Positions 48,079 to 58,154 of a stretch of 64,000 bases of DNA are shown here, piece after piece. The stretch is from positions 5,146,001 to 5,210,000 of the forward strand of contig NZ_CP109162.1 in the NCBI RefSeq assembly GCF_035920445.1. Reading direction: 5' to 3'. Source of the stretch: Nocardia sp. NBC_01730 (lineage in GTDB: Bacteria; Actinomycetota; Actinomycetes; Mycobacteriales; Mycobacteriaceae). Numbering within the stretch: position 1 is the stretch's first letter; each line of letters begins with the position of its first letter. Made by a program: the position numbers and the translations under genes. The notes under the pieces were generated by a model. The model did not search any database and had not been told where the DNA came from. It saw nothing but the letters and a program-made list of their open reading frames with translations.

Positions 48079-48606
48079 CTACCCCAGCCGTTGCACGGTC
48101 AGTTCCGCCAGCTTGTGCATGCGGTCGCACGGATTGCCGTCGGCACCGAACAGGCCGAAGGACATAGACCATTCGAAGAAGTCGTCGTCGAGCCGCACCG
48201 CGAGGTCGCAGACCTGCCCGCTCGGCTCGAGCGCCTGAAAACCGGTACGCCCTCCGACTTCGATCGTCTGCGGATTACGGCCCTGAGTGGAGACCCATGC
48301 CTTCTCCCGCTCGATCGGGCTGCCCCGGTACGAGGCGAAGGTGACGCTGGACGAACCGGTCCCCGCGGACTGCCAGTTGCAGCCCACCGAGTTTTTCAGC
48401 ACCTGGGAGATCTGGCCGAGACCCGCGAGATCGCGCACCTCGTCGTCGGTCACGTGCCCGCATTCACCGACGAACGGACCTAGCGTGGCCACCTTCGGCG
48501 GTGGGCGCAGCGAGGTCTGGGTGTCGTCCGCGTTGCCTCCCGAACCGCACGCCGTCAGCATCAACGACAGCACCGCCGCGCAGCCGACCAACGCCCCTAT
48601 CCGCAT
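48079..48606 (-). CDS. DUF3558 lipoprotein (paralogue)
   Basis: The 175-residue product starts with a lipoprotein signal (LSLMLTAC, Cys20) and has the same domain outline as its neighbour: GECGHVTDDEVRDLAGLG, VGCNWQS, NPCDRMHKLAELTVQRL. The tandem arrangement and 10-bp gap suggest one transcript and perhaps a functional pair in the envelope. Confidence 0.85.
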   Translation of the reverse strand: MRIGALVGCAAVLSLMLTACGSGGNADDTQTSLRPPPKVATLGPFVGECGHVTDDEVRDLAGLGQISQVLKNSVGCNWQSAGTGSSSVTFASYRGSPIEREKAWVSTQGRNPQTIEVGGRTGFQALEPSGQVCDLAVRLDDDFFEWSMSFGLFGADGNPCDRMHKLAELTVQRLG

Positions 48607-48662
48607 AGCTGCACTCTACCCACGGCATCGCGGTCGGGTCCGGATCGCGCGGGCGGCAACGG

Positions 48663-48875
48663 TTATCCGCCCTCGACGCGCAGCACGTAAGTGTCTATGG
48701 GCGCGATATACACGCACTCCGCCCGCCCGGTCTTGTATTTCGACATCGCCGTCAGGCACGCGTCCAGATTCGGGTGATAGCTGGAGGGCGGCCCCGCCCG
48801 CGCGACCGGACCCGCGCCACCGCAGAGCGCGATGACGAGCGAAGCCACCGCGGCGGTTTTCCCGGCCACCGCGAC
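48663..48875 (-). CDS. Small secreted protein, unknown
   Basis: Starting at GTG 48875 the 70-residue product begins with a signal peptide (AVASLVIALCGGAGPVARAG) and continues with about 45 residues containing two cysteines (DACLTAMSKY, AECVYIAP). No family recognised. A longer start at 48938 would put charged residues ahead of the signal and is less likely. Confidence 0.5.
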   Translation of the reverse strand, partial: VAVAGKTAAVASLVIALCGGAGPVARAGPPSSYHPNLDACLTAMSKYKTGRAECVYIAPIDTYVLRVEGG

Positions 48876-48942
48876 CCTCCCCCCGTGTCCGGCGAATGAT
48901 CCGACCAGGAGAGTACTGCCAAATACGCAGTGCGACAACCGA

Positions 48943-50166
<1,224 letters not shown>

Positions 50167-50190
50167 CTACACGATAGGCAACAGCACCAA

Positions 50191-50200
50191 CTATCGATAG
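50191..50200. promoter_or_regulatory. Palindrome between hppD and Lrp/AsnC gene
   Basis: CTATCGATAG is a perfect 10-bp palindrome 46 bp upstream of hppD and 107 bp before the regulator. Lrp/AsnC proteins bind short A/T-containing palindromes; the association is inferred from place only. Confidence 0.4.
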
Positions 50201-50306
50201 ACAGTGTGGCGAATTCGGCTAGGAAACGCCTCGGAATGCTGGACAATTTGAATAGCATCTGCAGGGCAGGCAGCACGCCTGGCCCATGCCCCGAACGGAG
50301 GCCGTC

Positions 50307-50831
50307 ATGTCGCGAACGCCCGCGAAACTCGACGAACTCGACCTCGCAATCCTCACCGCGATGCACGAGTACCAGAAGGCGGGCATCCTCGAGCTGTCCC
50401 GCCGCACCCGGGTCGCCAGGGCCACGGTGCAATCCCGGATCGGGCGCATGGAGGAATCCGGCGTGATCGCCTCTTACGACCCGCAAATCGACGTCACCGC
50501 GGCCGGGTTCGACGTGCAGGCGTTCGTCACGCTGGAGATCGCGCAGGGCGCGCTCGACACCGTCGCGGCCGAACTCGACACCATCCCCGGCGTGCTGGAG
50601 GCCTACGCGACCACCGGCTCCGGCGACGTGCTCTGCCGGATCGGCGCCGACTCGCACGCTGGACTCCAGGCCGCGTTGCTGAGCATCGACCGGACCTCGT
50701 CGGTGGTGCGCTCGCACAGCGTCATCGTGCTGTCGACGGTGGTGGCGCGCCGCTCGCTGCCACTGCTACGCACGATGAGTCCGGCCGGTACCACCAAGGC
50801 GCCCGCCTACCGCTCGACCAACGAACCGTAG
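50307..50831 (+). CDS. Lrp/AsnC-family regulator, probably of hppD
   Basis: The 174-residue product has an N-terminal HTH (LDLAILTAMHEYQKAGILEL, RRTRVARATVQSRIGRME) and a C-terminal ligand domain (VQAFVTLEIAQGALDTVAAE, YATTGSGDVLCRIGADSHAG) like AsnC. It may sense tyrosine or an aromatic keto acid. ATG 50307 has GGAG at a good distance; ATG 50286 is an alternative. Confidence 0.88.
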   Translation: MSRTPAKLDELDLAILTAMHEYQKAGILELSRRTRVARATVQSRIGRMEESGVIASYDPQIDVTAAGFDVQAFVTLEIAQGALDTVAAELDTIPGVLEAYATTGSGDVLCRIGADSHAGLQAALLSIDRTSSVVRSHSVIVLSTVVARRSLPLLRTMSPAGTTKAPAYRSTNEP

Positions 50832-50853
50832 CGGCGGCAACCGTTCGGACGAA

Positions 50854-51966
50854 TCAGGGACGCAGGTCGGCGTCCACGTCGAGGATTTCCACGCAGGCCC
50901 GCCTGCCCGCCTCCAGGAAGCCGAGCAGAGCGTGCGCTTCGGCCGCCACGGCAGCGCTTTCCGTCTTGGTCCACGTCCTGGTCGGGCTGATCCGGAGCCG
51001 AGCGGTCTCGGCGGTGACGAAGACCTTGTACAGACCCGCGAGGAACCCGTCGACCAGCACTGGAGACACCTGCGCCGCGAAGGCGCGCAGCGGAGGGGCC
51101 GCACCGTCCGGCACGATCCTGGTCCGATCCTGGTGGGAGAGAACGACATTGTCGTACCACCCGAGCAGACGCACGGGAGCGGGTACGTCAGGGTCGGCGA
51201 GCTCGCCGTCGGCTACGTCGTAGAGGGTCCGTCCGCGCTCGTCGGTGTAGGTGCGCACGCGGTCGCCGAGTTCGTCGATCGCCTGCTTCATGCCGAGCAG
51301 CTTCGACCAGGTCTGCATGTCCATGGTGCTGGCCGGGCCGAAGGCGCGCAGATAGCGGACGAGCAACTCCGCGAGCGGGTAGCTCGGGTCGAGCGGAGCG
51401 TCGAGCCACGGCTCGACCCGGGACCAGATCGGCCTGCTGTTGTCTTTCCACTTGCCTCGCGGCGGGGTCTGCAACACCGGGAGCTGATAGAGCCAGGTCT
51501 GCACCACCGCGCCCGGGTTGCGATCCGGATAGAGCTCGGCAGCGCGGGCGCGCAGCTCCGCAGCGGACATCGGCTCGTCACCGAGTACCGCCTCGCCGTG
51601 CCCGCGCACCTCCTCCGGGTCGAGCCCGACCATCGCGCCGTAGTTGAACCCCTTGCGGAACGGCACCTTCTCCAGTTCTGGTTGCACGTGCGGCGCGATG
51701 CGCAGCGCGTCGGGCGGGGTGACCAGGTGAATCGTGCCGCGCATCAAGGTGATTCGGACCAGCGAGCGGTCCTCCAGCGCGTCCGACACCGTCGTCGGAT
51801 CGAAATCCGCGATGCGGCTCCACAATCCGACGAACGGCGGCGGCGAATCCTGCGCCTGCAACCCGACGAGATGGTCGCATATCTCGGGCACGGTGCGCGG
51901 GGAGCGCTCCAGCAGGTGCTGGCGGGCGAGCAGGGTGCGATTCAGCACCCGGGTGGACAGCTTCAC
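50854..51966 (-). CDS. Winged-helix DNA-binding domain protein (AlkX/YcaQ-type)
   Basis: A 370-residue protein of the HTH_42 family, to which the DNA glycosylases AlkZ and YcaQ belong. STRVLNRTLLARQHLLER, VGLQAQDSPPPFVGLWSRI, VRITLMRGTIHLV and the C-terminal LLGWYDNVVLSHQDRTRIV with VDGFLAG are the conserved features. In AlkZ a QxQ motif is catalytic; here LQAQD stands at that place. Function in crosslink repair is therefore plausible but unproven. GTG 51966 begins the family homology. Confidence 0.8.
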   Translation of the reverse strand: MKLSTRVLNRTLLARQHLLERSPRTVPEICDHLVGLQAQDSPPPFVGLWSRIADFDPTTVSDALEDRSLVRITLMRGTIHLVTPPDALRIAPHVQPELEKVPFRKGFNYGAMVGLDPEEVRGHGEAVLGDEPMSAAELRARAAELYPDRNPGAVVQTWLYQLPVLQTPPRGKWKDNSRPIWSRVEPWLDAPLDPSYPLAELLVRYLRAFGPASTMDMQTWSKLLGMKQAIDELGDRVRTYTDERGRTLYDVADGELADPDVPAPVRLLGWYDNVVLSHQDRTRIVPDGAAPPLRAFAAQVSPVLVDGFLAGLYKVFVTAETARLRISPTRTWTKTESAAVAAEAHALLGFLEAGRRACVEILDVDADLRP

Positions 51967-52000
51967 AGCGCGCTCCGTAGACGGGTGGTCACACTGCGCG

Positions 52001-52975
52001 TCAGCGCAGCGTGACCACGATCTTGCCGGTGGCGGTGCGGTTGTCCAGCGAGGCGACCGCCTCGGCGGCCTTGTCCAGCGGGTACAGCACCGGCTCCGGC
52101 GGCGCGATCTTGCCTGCGGCGAGCAGCGGCTCAACCTCGGCCCACTGCTCGGCCAGATACCCCGGGTGCGACATCACCCATTCGCCCCACAGTGCGCCGA
52201 GCACCTCGACGTTCTTCAGCAGCAGCCGGTTCACCTTCACGGTGGGGATCTCGCCGGCGGTGAAGCCGACTACCAGCAACCGGCCCGCCGAGGCGAGCGA
52301 ACGAATGCTGTCGGTGAAGCGGTCGCCCCCGACCGGGTCGAGCACGATGTCGACGCCGCGGCCGCCGGTCAATTCCTGCACCGCCGCGAGCCAGCCGTCG
52401 GCGAGCACTACGTCGCTGGCGCCGTTGGCGCGGGCCACCTCGGCCTTCGCCTCCGTGCTCACCACGGCAATCACCCGGCCGGCGCCGAGCGCGGCCGCCA
52501 TCCGCAGCGTCGAGGTGCCGATGCCGCCCGCGGCGCCGTGCACCAGCACGGTCTCGCCCTCGGCCAGCCTGCCGCGGTTGCGCAGGCAGAAGTGGACGGT
52601 CAGATCGTTGAACAGGACGCCTGCGCCCGCCTCGAGCGAGACGTTGTCCGGCAGCCGGAACACCATCGGCGCGGGCGCGACGGCCACCTCGGCCATGGCG
52701 TTGCCGAGCAGGGTCAGTGCGACCACCCGGTCACCGGCCACGACGTGCGCGTTCTCGGGCGCCTCGCGCACGATGCCCGCAACCTCGCCGCCGACGACGA
52801 ACGGCAGCTCGGGTTTCATCTGGTACAGGCCGCGGGTCATCAGTAGGTCCGGGAAGGCGACACCTGCCGCGTGCACGTCGATCACGACACCACCCCGGTA
52901 GGAAGCGGGCTCCGGGATGTCGACGACCTGGATCGCTTCCGGTCCTTCCAGCTTGCTGACCTGGGCTGCGCGCAT
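52001..52975 (-). CDS. NADPH:quinone oxidoreductase (MDR family)
   Basis: A 324-residue zinc-free medium-chain reductase. The N-terminal catalytic domain has GVAFPDLLMTRGLYQMKPELPF-type residues and VGGEVAG; VLVHGAAGGIGTSTLRMA is the NADPH motif and DIVLDPVGGDRF follows. It reduces quinones or enoyl/alkenal substrates. No structural zinc cysteines are present. It stands alone, divergent from the thioesterase. Confidence 0.9.
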   Translation of the reverse strand: MRAAQVSKLEGPEAIQVVDIPEPASYRGGVVIDVHAAGVAFPDLLMTRGLYQMKPELPFVVGGEVAGIVREAPENAHVVAGDRVVALTLLGNAMAEVAVAPAPMVFRLPDNVSLEAGAGVLFNDLTVHFCLRNRGRLAEGETVLVHGAAGGIGTSTLRMAAALGAGRVIAVVSTEAKAEVARANGASDVVLADGWLAAVQELTGGRGVDIVLDPVGGDRFTDSIRSLASAGRLLVVGFTAGEIPTVKVNRLLLKNVEVLGALWGEWVMSHPGYLAEQWAEVEPLLAAGKIAPPEPVLYPLDKAAEAVASLDNRTATGKIVVTLR

Positions 52976-53335
52976 GTGCTGACCTCTCTGTCCTCGCGAC
53001 GGCGCGTGTCCTCGCCGACGCCGCCAGGACCAACCTAACCGGCCGCCGCGGACCAGTCTCCAGACGACCCGATTTTGCTGTCGAAGTGCATGGAGATCGA
53101 GAAGACCCGCGCCGCCGCGGTGAGCGCCGCACTGCTGGATGTGCTATCGATCGAAGCTTCTCGGCCGGGACCGGCTCGGTCCTCCACACTATCCTGCCTG
53201 GTCCAAAGGTTTTTTGGCGGATTATGCGGGAGTACAGGCGGCTCGACGCGAGGGTGTGACGTACGCCCCGTAAAGTCGTGTCACAACAGCACCGCATGAA
53301 GAAACGCAGCACACCGTGCAGCGCGAGGAGCACCA
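52976..53335. other. Divergent intergenic region
   Basis: These 360 bp separate the quinone reductase and thioesterase genes. No gene, RNA or clear palindrome was found; the short run AGGTTTTTTGG near 53207 and nearby A/T-rich bases are likely promoter territory for the thioesterase gene. Confidence 0.45.
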
Positions 53336-54139
53336 GTGTCACTCGATCAGCCACTCGCCCCGCTTCCCCAGGAGGGCATGGGCTTTGCTTCGACGTGGCC
53401 CGTCCGGGCTGGCGATGTGGATCCCTACGACCGGTTGCGGTTCGATGCCGTCGCCCGCTACCTGCAGGATATTGCCTGGGAAAATCTGCAGACAACCTTC
53501 TTTCACCGGACCGACCCGAATTGGATCGTCCGACGGACGGTCATCGACGTCGTCCGACCGATCCTCTGGCCGGACGAGGTGCGACTGTTGCGCTGGTGTT
53601 CGGCGTTGTCCACCAGGTGGACCAATATGCGCGTGCGGATCACCAGCGGAAACGGTGGCCTGATCGAGACAGAGGGCTTCTGGATCAACATCAGCGAGTC
53701 GACCGGGATGCCCGCCCGAATCAGCGACGAGGGCCTGGCCTACCTGGCCCGCACGACCGACGAGCATCGGCTGCGCTGGCGGCCGTACCTGGCGGACGCG
53801 ACACCGCCGGAATCGGACACCGACATGCCGTTCCCGGTGCGCGCCACGGATATCGACCAGTACAACCACGTCAACAACGCCTGTTACTGGCAGGCGGTGG
53901 AACAGTTCCTGGTCGACTACCCCAAGCTGCTCGCAGGCCCACACCGCGCGGTGATCGAATACGTGGCGCCGGTCCTCGCACGCCAGCATGTGACCATACG
54001 CAGCCGATACGAGCCCAGCGACCGGTCAGGACAGCCGGTGCTGCGGCTGTGGTTCGTTGTCGGCAGTACGACCACCACGGTGGTCCGCATCATGCCGCTG
54101 CCCTCCCCCGCCTCGCTGCCCGCCTCTCCGAGTTTTTAG
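53336..54139 (+). CDS. Acyl-ACP thioesterase (FAT family)
   Basis: A 267-residue double hot-dog protein. The first repeat has VRAGDVDPYDRLRFDAVARY and the second DIDQYNHVNNACYWQAVEQF, whose Asn-His are the usual active-site residues. It would hydrolyse acyl-ACP and release free fatty acids. AGGAG precedes the GTG. Related short FAT proteins occur across mycolic-acid bacteria; chain-length preference is not readable. Confidence 0.85.
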   Translation: MSLDQPLAPLPQEGMGFASTWPVRAGDVDPYDRLRFDAVARYLQDIAWENLQTTFFHRTDPNWIVRRTVIDVVRPILWPDEVRLLRWCSALSTRWTNMRVRITSGNGGLIETEGFWINISESTGMPARISDEGLAYLARTTDEHRLRWRPYLADATPPESDTDMPFPVRATDIDQYNHVNNACYWQAVEQFLVDYPKLLAGPHRAVIEYVAPVLARQHVTIRSRYEPSDRSGQPVLRLWFVVGSTTTTVVRIMPLPSPASLPASPSF

Positions 54140-54313
54140 GCCGTACCAGTCGGGTGACACAGGATTTGCGTTCAGGTCCCGCGGTGAGTGCCACTCGAGT
54201 TCTGGGCGTTCCCGATGAGTTACCCATGTTCTTGCGAAACCAGTTGGCTGGTCGAAGGCGCCATAGCCGGAGGCCGGTCGGATCTCGGATGATCCGACCG
54301 GCGACCGCAACTG

Positions 54314-55984
54314 TCAGCCGCGCGCAGCCTTCAGCAGATCCTCGCGGGTGGTGAACTTGACCCGCGGACGACCCGCGGACTTGCCCGCGGCCTTCTCCGC
54401 CTGATCGATCGCCCGCCAGCCCGCCCGGTCCACCAGGTCGGCCTGCCGCTGGGCCAGCAGAGTCTTCAGCGCGGCCCGATTGCCCTGCGGCACACCGAAT
54501 TTGCCCGTGGTGAAGTCGGAGAGGAGCTGTTCCACCGTCTCCTCGGAGTCGACCCGGTTCGATCCGATCACACCGCGCGGACCGCGCTTGATCCAGCCGC
54601 TGACATACACGCCGGAAATCGGTATGCCGTCGGCGCCGATCACCCGGCCGTGCTCGTTGGGCACGACGCCGCGCCGCTCGTCGAACGGCAGGTCGCCGAC
54701 CGGCTCTCCGCGGTAGCCGATGGAACGCAGCACCAGCGCGGCGTCGATGCTCTCGGTCCGATCGGTCGCCACGGCCACCAGCTGACCGCCCTCGCTGACC
54801 AGCTCGTTGTGCACGAACTCGACCGACTCGACCCGGTCGGCGCCGATCAGCGCGGTCGGCGAGGCGAGGTAGCGGAAGACGATCCGCTTGTTGCCCTCCG
54901 CGCGCCGACCGGCGACGTACTCCTCGGCCAGGGTGTACTTCAGCGTCAGCGACGGTTCGACCTTCGGATCGTCCAAAATTGCTCGGCTCGCCTGGTCGAG
55001 TTCCAGATCGGCCTCCTCGACGACAACGTCGACGCCCTTCAGGTGAGCAAGGGCGAGGAACTCCGACGAGGTGTAGGCCGCCTGCAGCGGGCCGCGCCTG
55101 CCGAGCACGATAATCTCGCGAATATTGCTCTGGCGCAACGCATCCAGCGCGTAATCCGCGATGTCGGTCTTGGCGAGTTCGTCGGGGTCGACGGTCAGCA
55201 CTCGCGCCACGTCCAAGGCGACATTGCCGTTGCCGACGATCACGGCCCGCTCGCCGGACAGGTCGAAGGTCCGGTCGGCGTAGTCCGGGTGACCGTTGTA
55301 CCAGGCGACGAACTCGGTGGCCGAGTGACTGCCAGGAAGATCCTCGCCCGGCACGCCGAGGTGGCGGTCGGTCGAGGCGCCGACCGCGTAGATCACGGCG
55401 TGGTGGTGCCGCAGCAGTTCGTCATGCGAGATGTCCGTGCCGACCTCGACGTTGAGGTAGTACTGCAGTGTCTCGCGGCGGAACGCGGACTCGAACATAC
55501 TCGAGACCGTCTTGGTGCCGGGGTGGTCCGGAGCGACGCCCGCCCGGACCAGGCCCCACGGGGTGGGCAGCCGGTCGAACATCTCGATTTCGACGTCTGC
55601 TCTGCGCAGCAGTTCGTCGGCGGCGTAGCAGGCCGCGGGCCCGGCTCCGACGATCGCGACGCGTAGGGTACCCAGCTCCTTCGGCGGACGTGCGGGAGTG
55701 ACGATCGGATCGAAGTTCGACTCGAGCGGATGCCGTTGGAAGTAGTCGGCATTGATATCCCGGTATCGCGCCAGCGAGGCGGCGAGGTCGTCCTCGGGGA
55801 AGATGGCCTCCACCGGGCACGCGTCGACGCAGGCACCGCAGTCGATACAGGTGTCGGGGTCGATGTAGAGCATCTCGGTAGTCGCGAACTCCGGCTGGTC
55901 CGGGGTGGGACGGATGCAATCGACCGGGCACTCGGAAACGCAGCTGGCGTCGTTGCAACAGCGCTGCGTGATTACGTAGGCCAT
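54314..55984 (-). CDS. fprB: Ferredoxin-NADP+ reductase with fused ferredoxin
   Basis: A 556-residue protein. The N-terminal 7Fe/8Fe-type ferredoxin has CCNDASCVSECPVDCI and CIDCGACVDACPVEAI. An adrenodoxin-reductase-like FAD domain follows (VAIVGAGPAACYAADELL, FDRLPTPWGLVRAGVAPDHP, VGNGNVALDVARVL and GWIKRGPRGVIGSNR). This fusion equals mycobacterial FprB. ATG 55984 begins directly at the ferredoxin motif (MAYVITQRC); ATG 56023 would add 13 residues not typical of the family. Confidence 0.93.
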   Translation of the reverse strand: MAYVITQRCCNDASCVSECPVDCIRPTPDQPEFATTEMLYIDPDTCIDCGACVDACPVEAIFPEDDLAASLARYRDINADYFQRHPLESNFDPIVTPARPPKELGTLRVAIVGAGPAACYAADELLRRADVEIEMFDRLPTPWGLVRAGVAPDHPGTKTVSSMFESAFRRETLQYYLNVEVGTDISHDELLRHHHAVIYAVGASTDRHLGVPGEDLPGSHSATEFVAWYNGHPDYADRTFDLSGERAVIVGNGNVALDVARVLTVDPDELAKTDIADYALDALRQSNIREIIVLGRRGPLQAAYTSSEFLALAHLKGVDVVVEEADLELDQASRAILDDPKVEPSLTLKYTLAEEYVAGRRAEGNKRIVFRYLASPTALIGADRVESVEFVHNELVSEGGQLVAVATDRTESIDAALVLRSIGYRGEPVGDLPFDERRGVVPNEHGRVIGADGIPISGVYVSGWIKRGPRGVIGSNRVDSEETVEQLLSDFTTGKFGVPQGNRAALKTLLAQRQADLVDRAGWRAIDQAEKAAGKSAGRPRVKFTTREDLLKAARG

Positions 55985-56162
55985 ATTGTGCTGATCCTCG
56001 AAGATATATGTGGGTGTGGCCACTCAAGGGGTTGCGGTGGGCAGAAGCGGCGTCCGTCACTTCCGTCGCGGGGATCTCCTGCGGCAGTCGTGATGTGATG
56101 CCGCTTTCAGTTTGCCTCGAGTATGGTCGAGACCTCGCGTCCGGAGGCCTTACGGTATCCCC

Positions 56163-56654
56163 ATGGTGCGGACTCTGATCCTCATGCGGCACGGCAAGTC
56201 GGCGTACCCGGACGACATCGACGATCACGAACGACCGCTGGCGCCGCGGGGTCGACGCGAAGCCGGACTGGCGGGCCGCTGGTTACGCGAGACCCAGCCA
56301 CCGATCGACGCCGTACGCTGCTCCACCGCCATTCGCACCAGGCAGACGCTCATCGCCACCGAGATCACGGCGCCGGTCGTCTTCGAAGCCGGGATCTACG
56401 AGGCCGCACCGCCTTCGCTCATCGAGCTGATCCGGCTCAGCGACGACGACGTGGCGACGCTGCTGGTGATCGGACACGCGCCCGGCCTGCCGTGGACGGC
56501 ATGGGAATTGGCGAGCAACCGCGATTCGGCACCGGCCGTCGAACTCAGCAGGAAGTTCCCCACCTCGGCGCTCGCCGTGCTGCAATTCGACCGGCCCTGG
56601 GCCGATATCGACCCCGGGACCGGGGAGCTGACTTACTTCCATATTCCGCGCTGA
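56163..56654 (+). CDS. SixA-like histidine phosphatase
   Basis: The 163-residue product has the phosphohistidine RHG motif (LILMRHGKSAYP, His10), the second catalytic His in VIGHAPGLP and the DHERPLAPRGRREA segment characteristic of SixA. SixA dephosphorylates phosphohistidine proteins; the target here is unknown. Confidence 0.88.
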   Translation: MVRTLILMRHGKSAYPDDIDDHERPLAPRGRREAGLAGRWLRETQPPIDAVRCSTAIRTRQTLIATEITAPVVFEAGIYEAAPPSLIELIRLSDDDVATLLVIGHAPGLPWTAWELASNRDSAPAVELSRKFPTSALAVLQFDRPWADIDPGTGELTYFHIPR

Positions 56655-56676
56655 CCACACGCGGCTCGGCGCGCGG

Positions 56677-56880
56677 TCAGCGCAGTAACTTGCCGCCGAC
56701 CACAACGACCGCACCGAGGATCACCAGCAGCACGAACGCGGCGAAACCGCCGAACAGCCACCACACGACGCCGAGCGCAAGCACGAAGGGCGCCACCGCG
56801 ATGGCGGTGATCACCGGGCTTTCCCTGACCGTCGCCCAAGCCGAACGAGCCCTGATCCGGTCGATGTCCTTTCCAGGCAT
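56677..56880 (-). CDS. Small membrane protein
   Basis: The 67-residue product has two adjacent hydrophobic segments (ITAIAVAPFVLALGVVWWLF and AAFVLLVILGAVVVVGG) after a basic N-terminus (DIDRIRARSAWATVRESP). ATG 56880 is the sensible start. Unknown function; small envelope proteins of this kind are common in actinobacteria. Confidence 0.6.
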   Translation of the reverse strand: MPGKDIDRIRARSAWATVRESPVITAIAVAPFVLALGVVWWLFGGFAAFVLLVILGAVVVVGGKLLR

Positions 56881-56938
56881 GTCCCCAGAGTAGGCCGGAA
56901 GCGGGGACTTTGTCGGTGGCTGGTGAAATGCTCGGCGG

Positions 56939-57310
56939 ATGGACTGGAAAATCGAGCTCGTCGCCATTCCGGTGACCGACGTAGACCGCGCCAAGGACTT
57001 CTACACCAAGATCGGCTTCAACGCCGACCACGACCACCGGGTCAACGAGAACCTGCGCTTCGTTCAGCTGACCCCACCCGGTTCCGGCTGTTCCATCTGT
57101 CTGGGCGAGGGCATCACGAAGGCGGCGCCCGGCAGCGTCGAGGGCATGCAGATGGTGGTGGCCAGCGCTGAGGACGCCTACCGGCAGCTGGTCGCCGCCG
57201 GTGTGGAGGCCACTCCGGTGCAGGACCTCGGCTGGGGCCTGTTCACGTTCTTCTCCGATCCGGACGGCAACAAATGGGCCGTCCAGCAACTGCCCGACTA
57301 CAGCAGCTGA
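56939..57310 (+). CDS. VOC-family (glyoxalase-like) protein
   Basis: The 123-residue single-domain VOC protein has IPVTDVDRAKDFYTKIGF at the start and FTFFSDPDGNKWAVQQLP at the end, the latter with the usual metal-site region. Substrates range from methylglyoxal to antibiotics; none can be assigned. Divergent from the small membrane protein gene. Confidence 0.85.
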   Translation: MDWKIELVAIPVTDVDRAKDFYTKIGFNADHDHRVNENLRFVQLTPPGSGCSICLGEGITKAAPGSVEGMQMVVASAEDAYRQLVAAGVEATPVQDLGWGLFTFFSDPDGNKWAVQQLPDYSS

Positions 57311-57698
57311 CCGGCTGGGTCGGGGCACCCGGCAGTACGCCGGCGCGGGGCGGCAACCCGCTGCCACACGAGGTCGCATGATTCGCCCCTCGTGTGGTCG
57401 ACGGGTTCGCCGTCGGTGCACTTCGAATGGCGCCGCGCGGGCCGACATCCCACGGCGTCGACATACCCTCATGTCGGTTGACCGCCGGCCCGCCCACCGT
57501 CTCGACCGGGTGCGGAGCCGACTCGGCCCGAGGCCTCGGCACCGGCAAAAGGCAGGCCTTATCGGGCAGATGGTGCCTGCCCGCCTTCCTGTGCGCACCG
57601 GATCTTCGGAATCGGGATCGGAGTTCGGCAGAATGGACTTGCTTGGAGTGCACTCCAGGTGACTAGCGTCGTCGATGTTCAACGAGAAGGGCGAGTGC
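57311..57698. promoter_or_regulatory. MerR promoter region with a perfect palindrome
   Basis: No gene is found in this 388-bp gap. TGGAGTGCACTCCA at 57644-57657 is a perfect 14-bp palindrome placed 41 bp before the MerR start. It has the look of a MerR-family operator lying in a long-spacer promoter, probably autoregulating the MerR-aldo/keto reductase pair. Confidence 0.6.
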
Positions 57699-58154
57699 AT
57701 GAGAGACATCGCACCTCAGGAGAGTGTGAGCGACTGGGAGCAACCCCGGTATTCGATCGGCGCCGCGGCCGAGCGGTCGGGGCTGAGCCGGGATACGCTG
57801 CGCTGGTACGAGCGGATCGGGCTGATGGATTACATCGGCAGGGACCACGCAGGCAAGCGCCGGTTCAGTGATCGCGATCTGGAATGGCTGACGCTGATCG
57901 GTCGCTTGCGCACCACCGGCATGTCGGTGGCGGACATGGTCCGCTACGCGGAGCTGGTGCGGGCAGGGGAGTCCACGTTCCCCGAGCGGCTGGAAATGTT
58001 CCGGAACACGCGCTCCGAGGTACTCGCCAAGATCGATGAACTTCGTCAGACCCTGGCCGTGCTGGACTACAAGATCGCCGTCTACGAGGGCAGAGCCCAG
58101 GCGGGCCGACCGGCCGTGGTCATCGCGCACGACAGCGAAGGAATCAAGGTATGA
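57699..58154 (+). CDS. MerR-family regulator
   Basis: The 151-residue product has a MerR HTH (YSIGAAAERSGLSRDTLRWY) and the coiled-coil dimerisation helix (VLAKIDELRQTLAVLDYKIAVYEG). No metal-binding cysteines are present, so it is not a metal sensor; electrophiles or carbonyls are likely signals, in line with its coupled aldo/keto reductase gene (ATGA overlap). ATG 57699 follows GAGAAGGG. Confidence 0.9.
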   Translation: MRDIAPQESVSDWEQPRYSIGAAAERSGLSRDTLRWYERIGLMDYIGRDHAGKRRFSDRDLEWLTLIGRLRTTGMSVADMVRYAELVRAGESTFPERLEMFRNTRSEVLAKIDELRQTLAVLDYKIAVYEGRAQAGRPAVVIAHDSEGIKV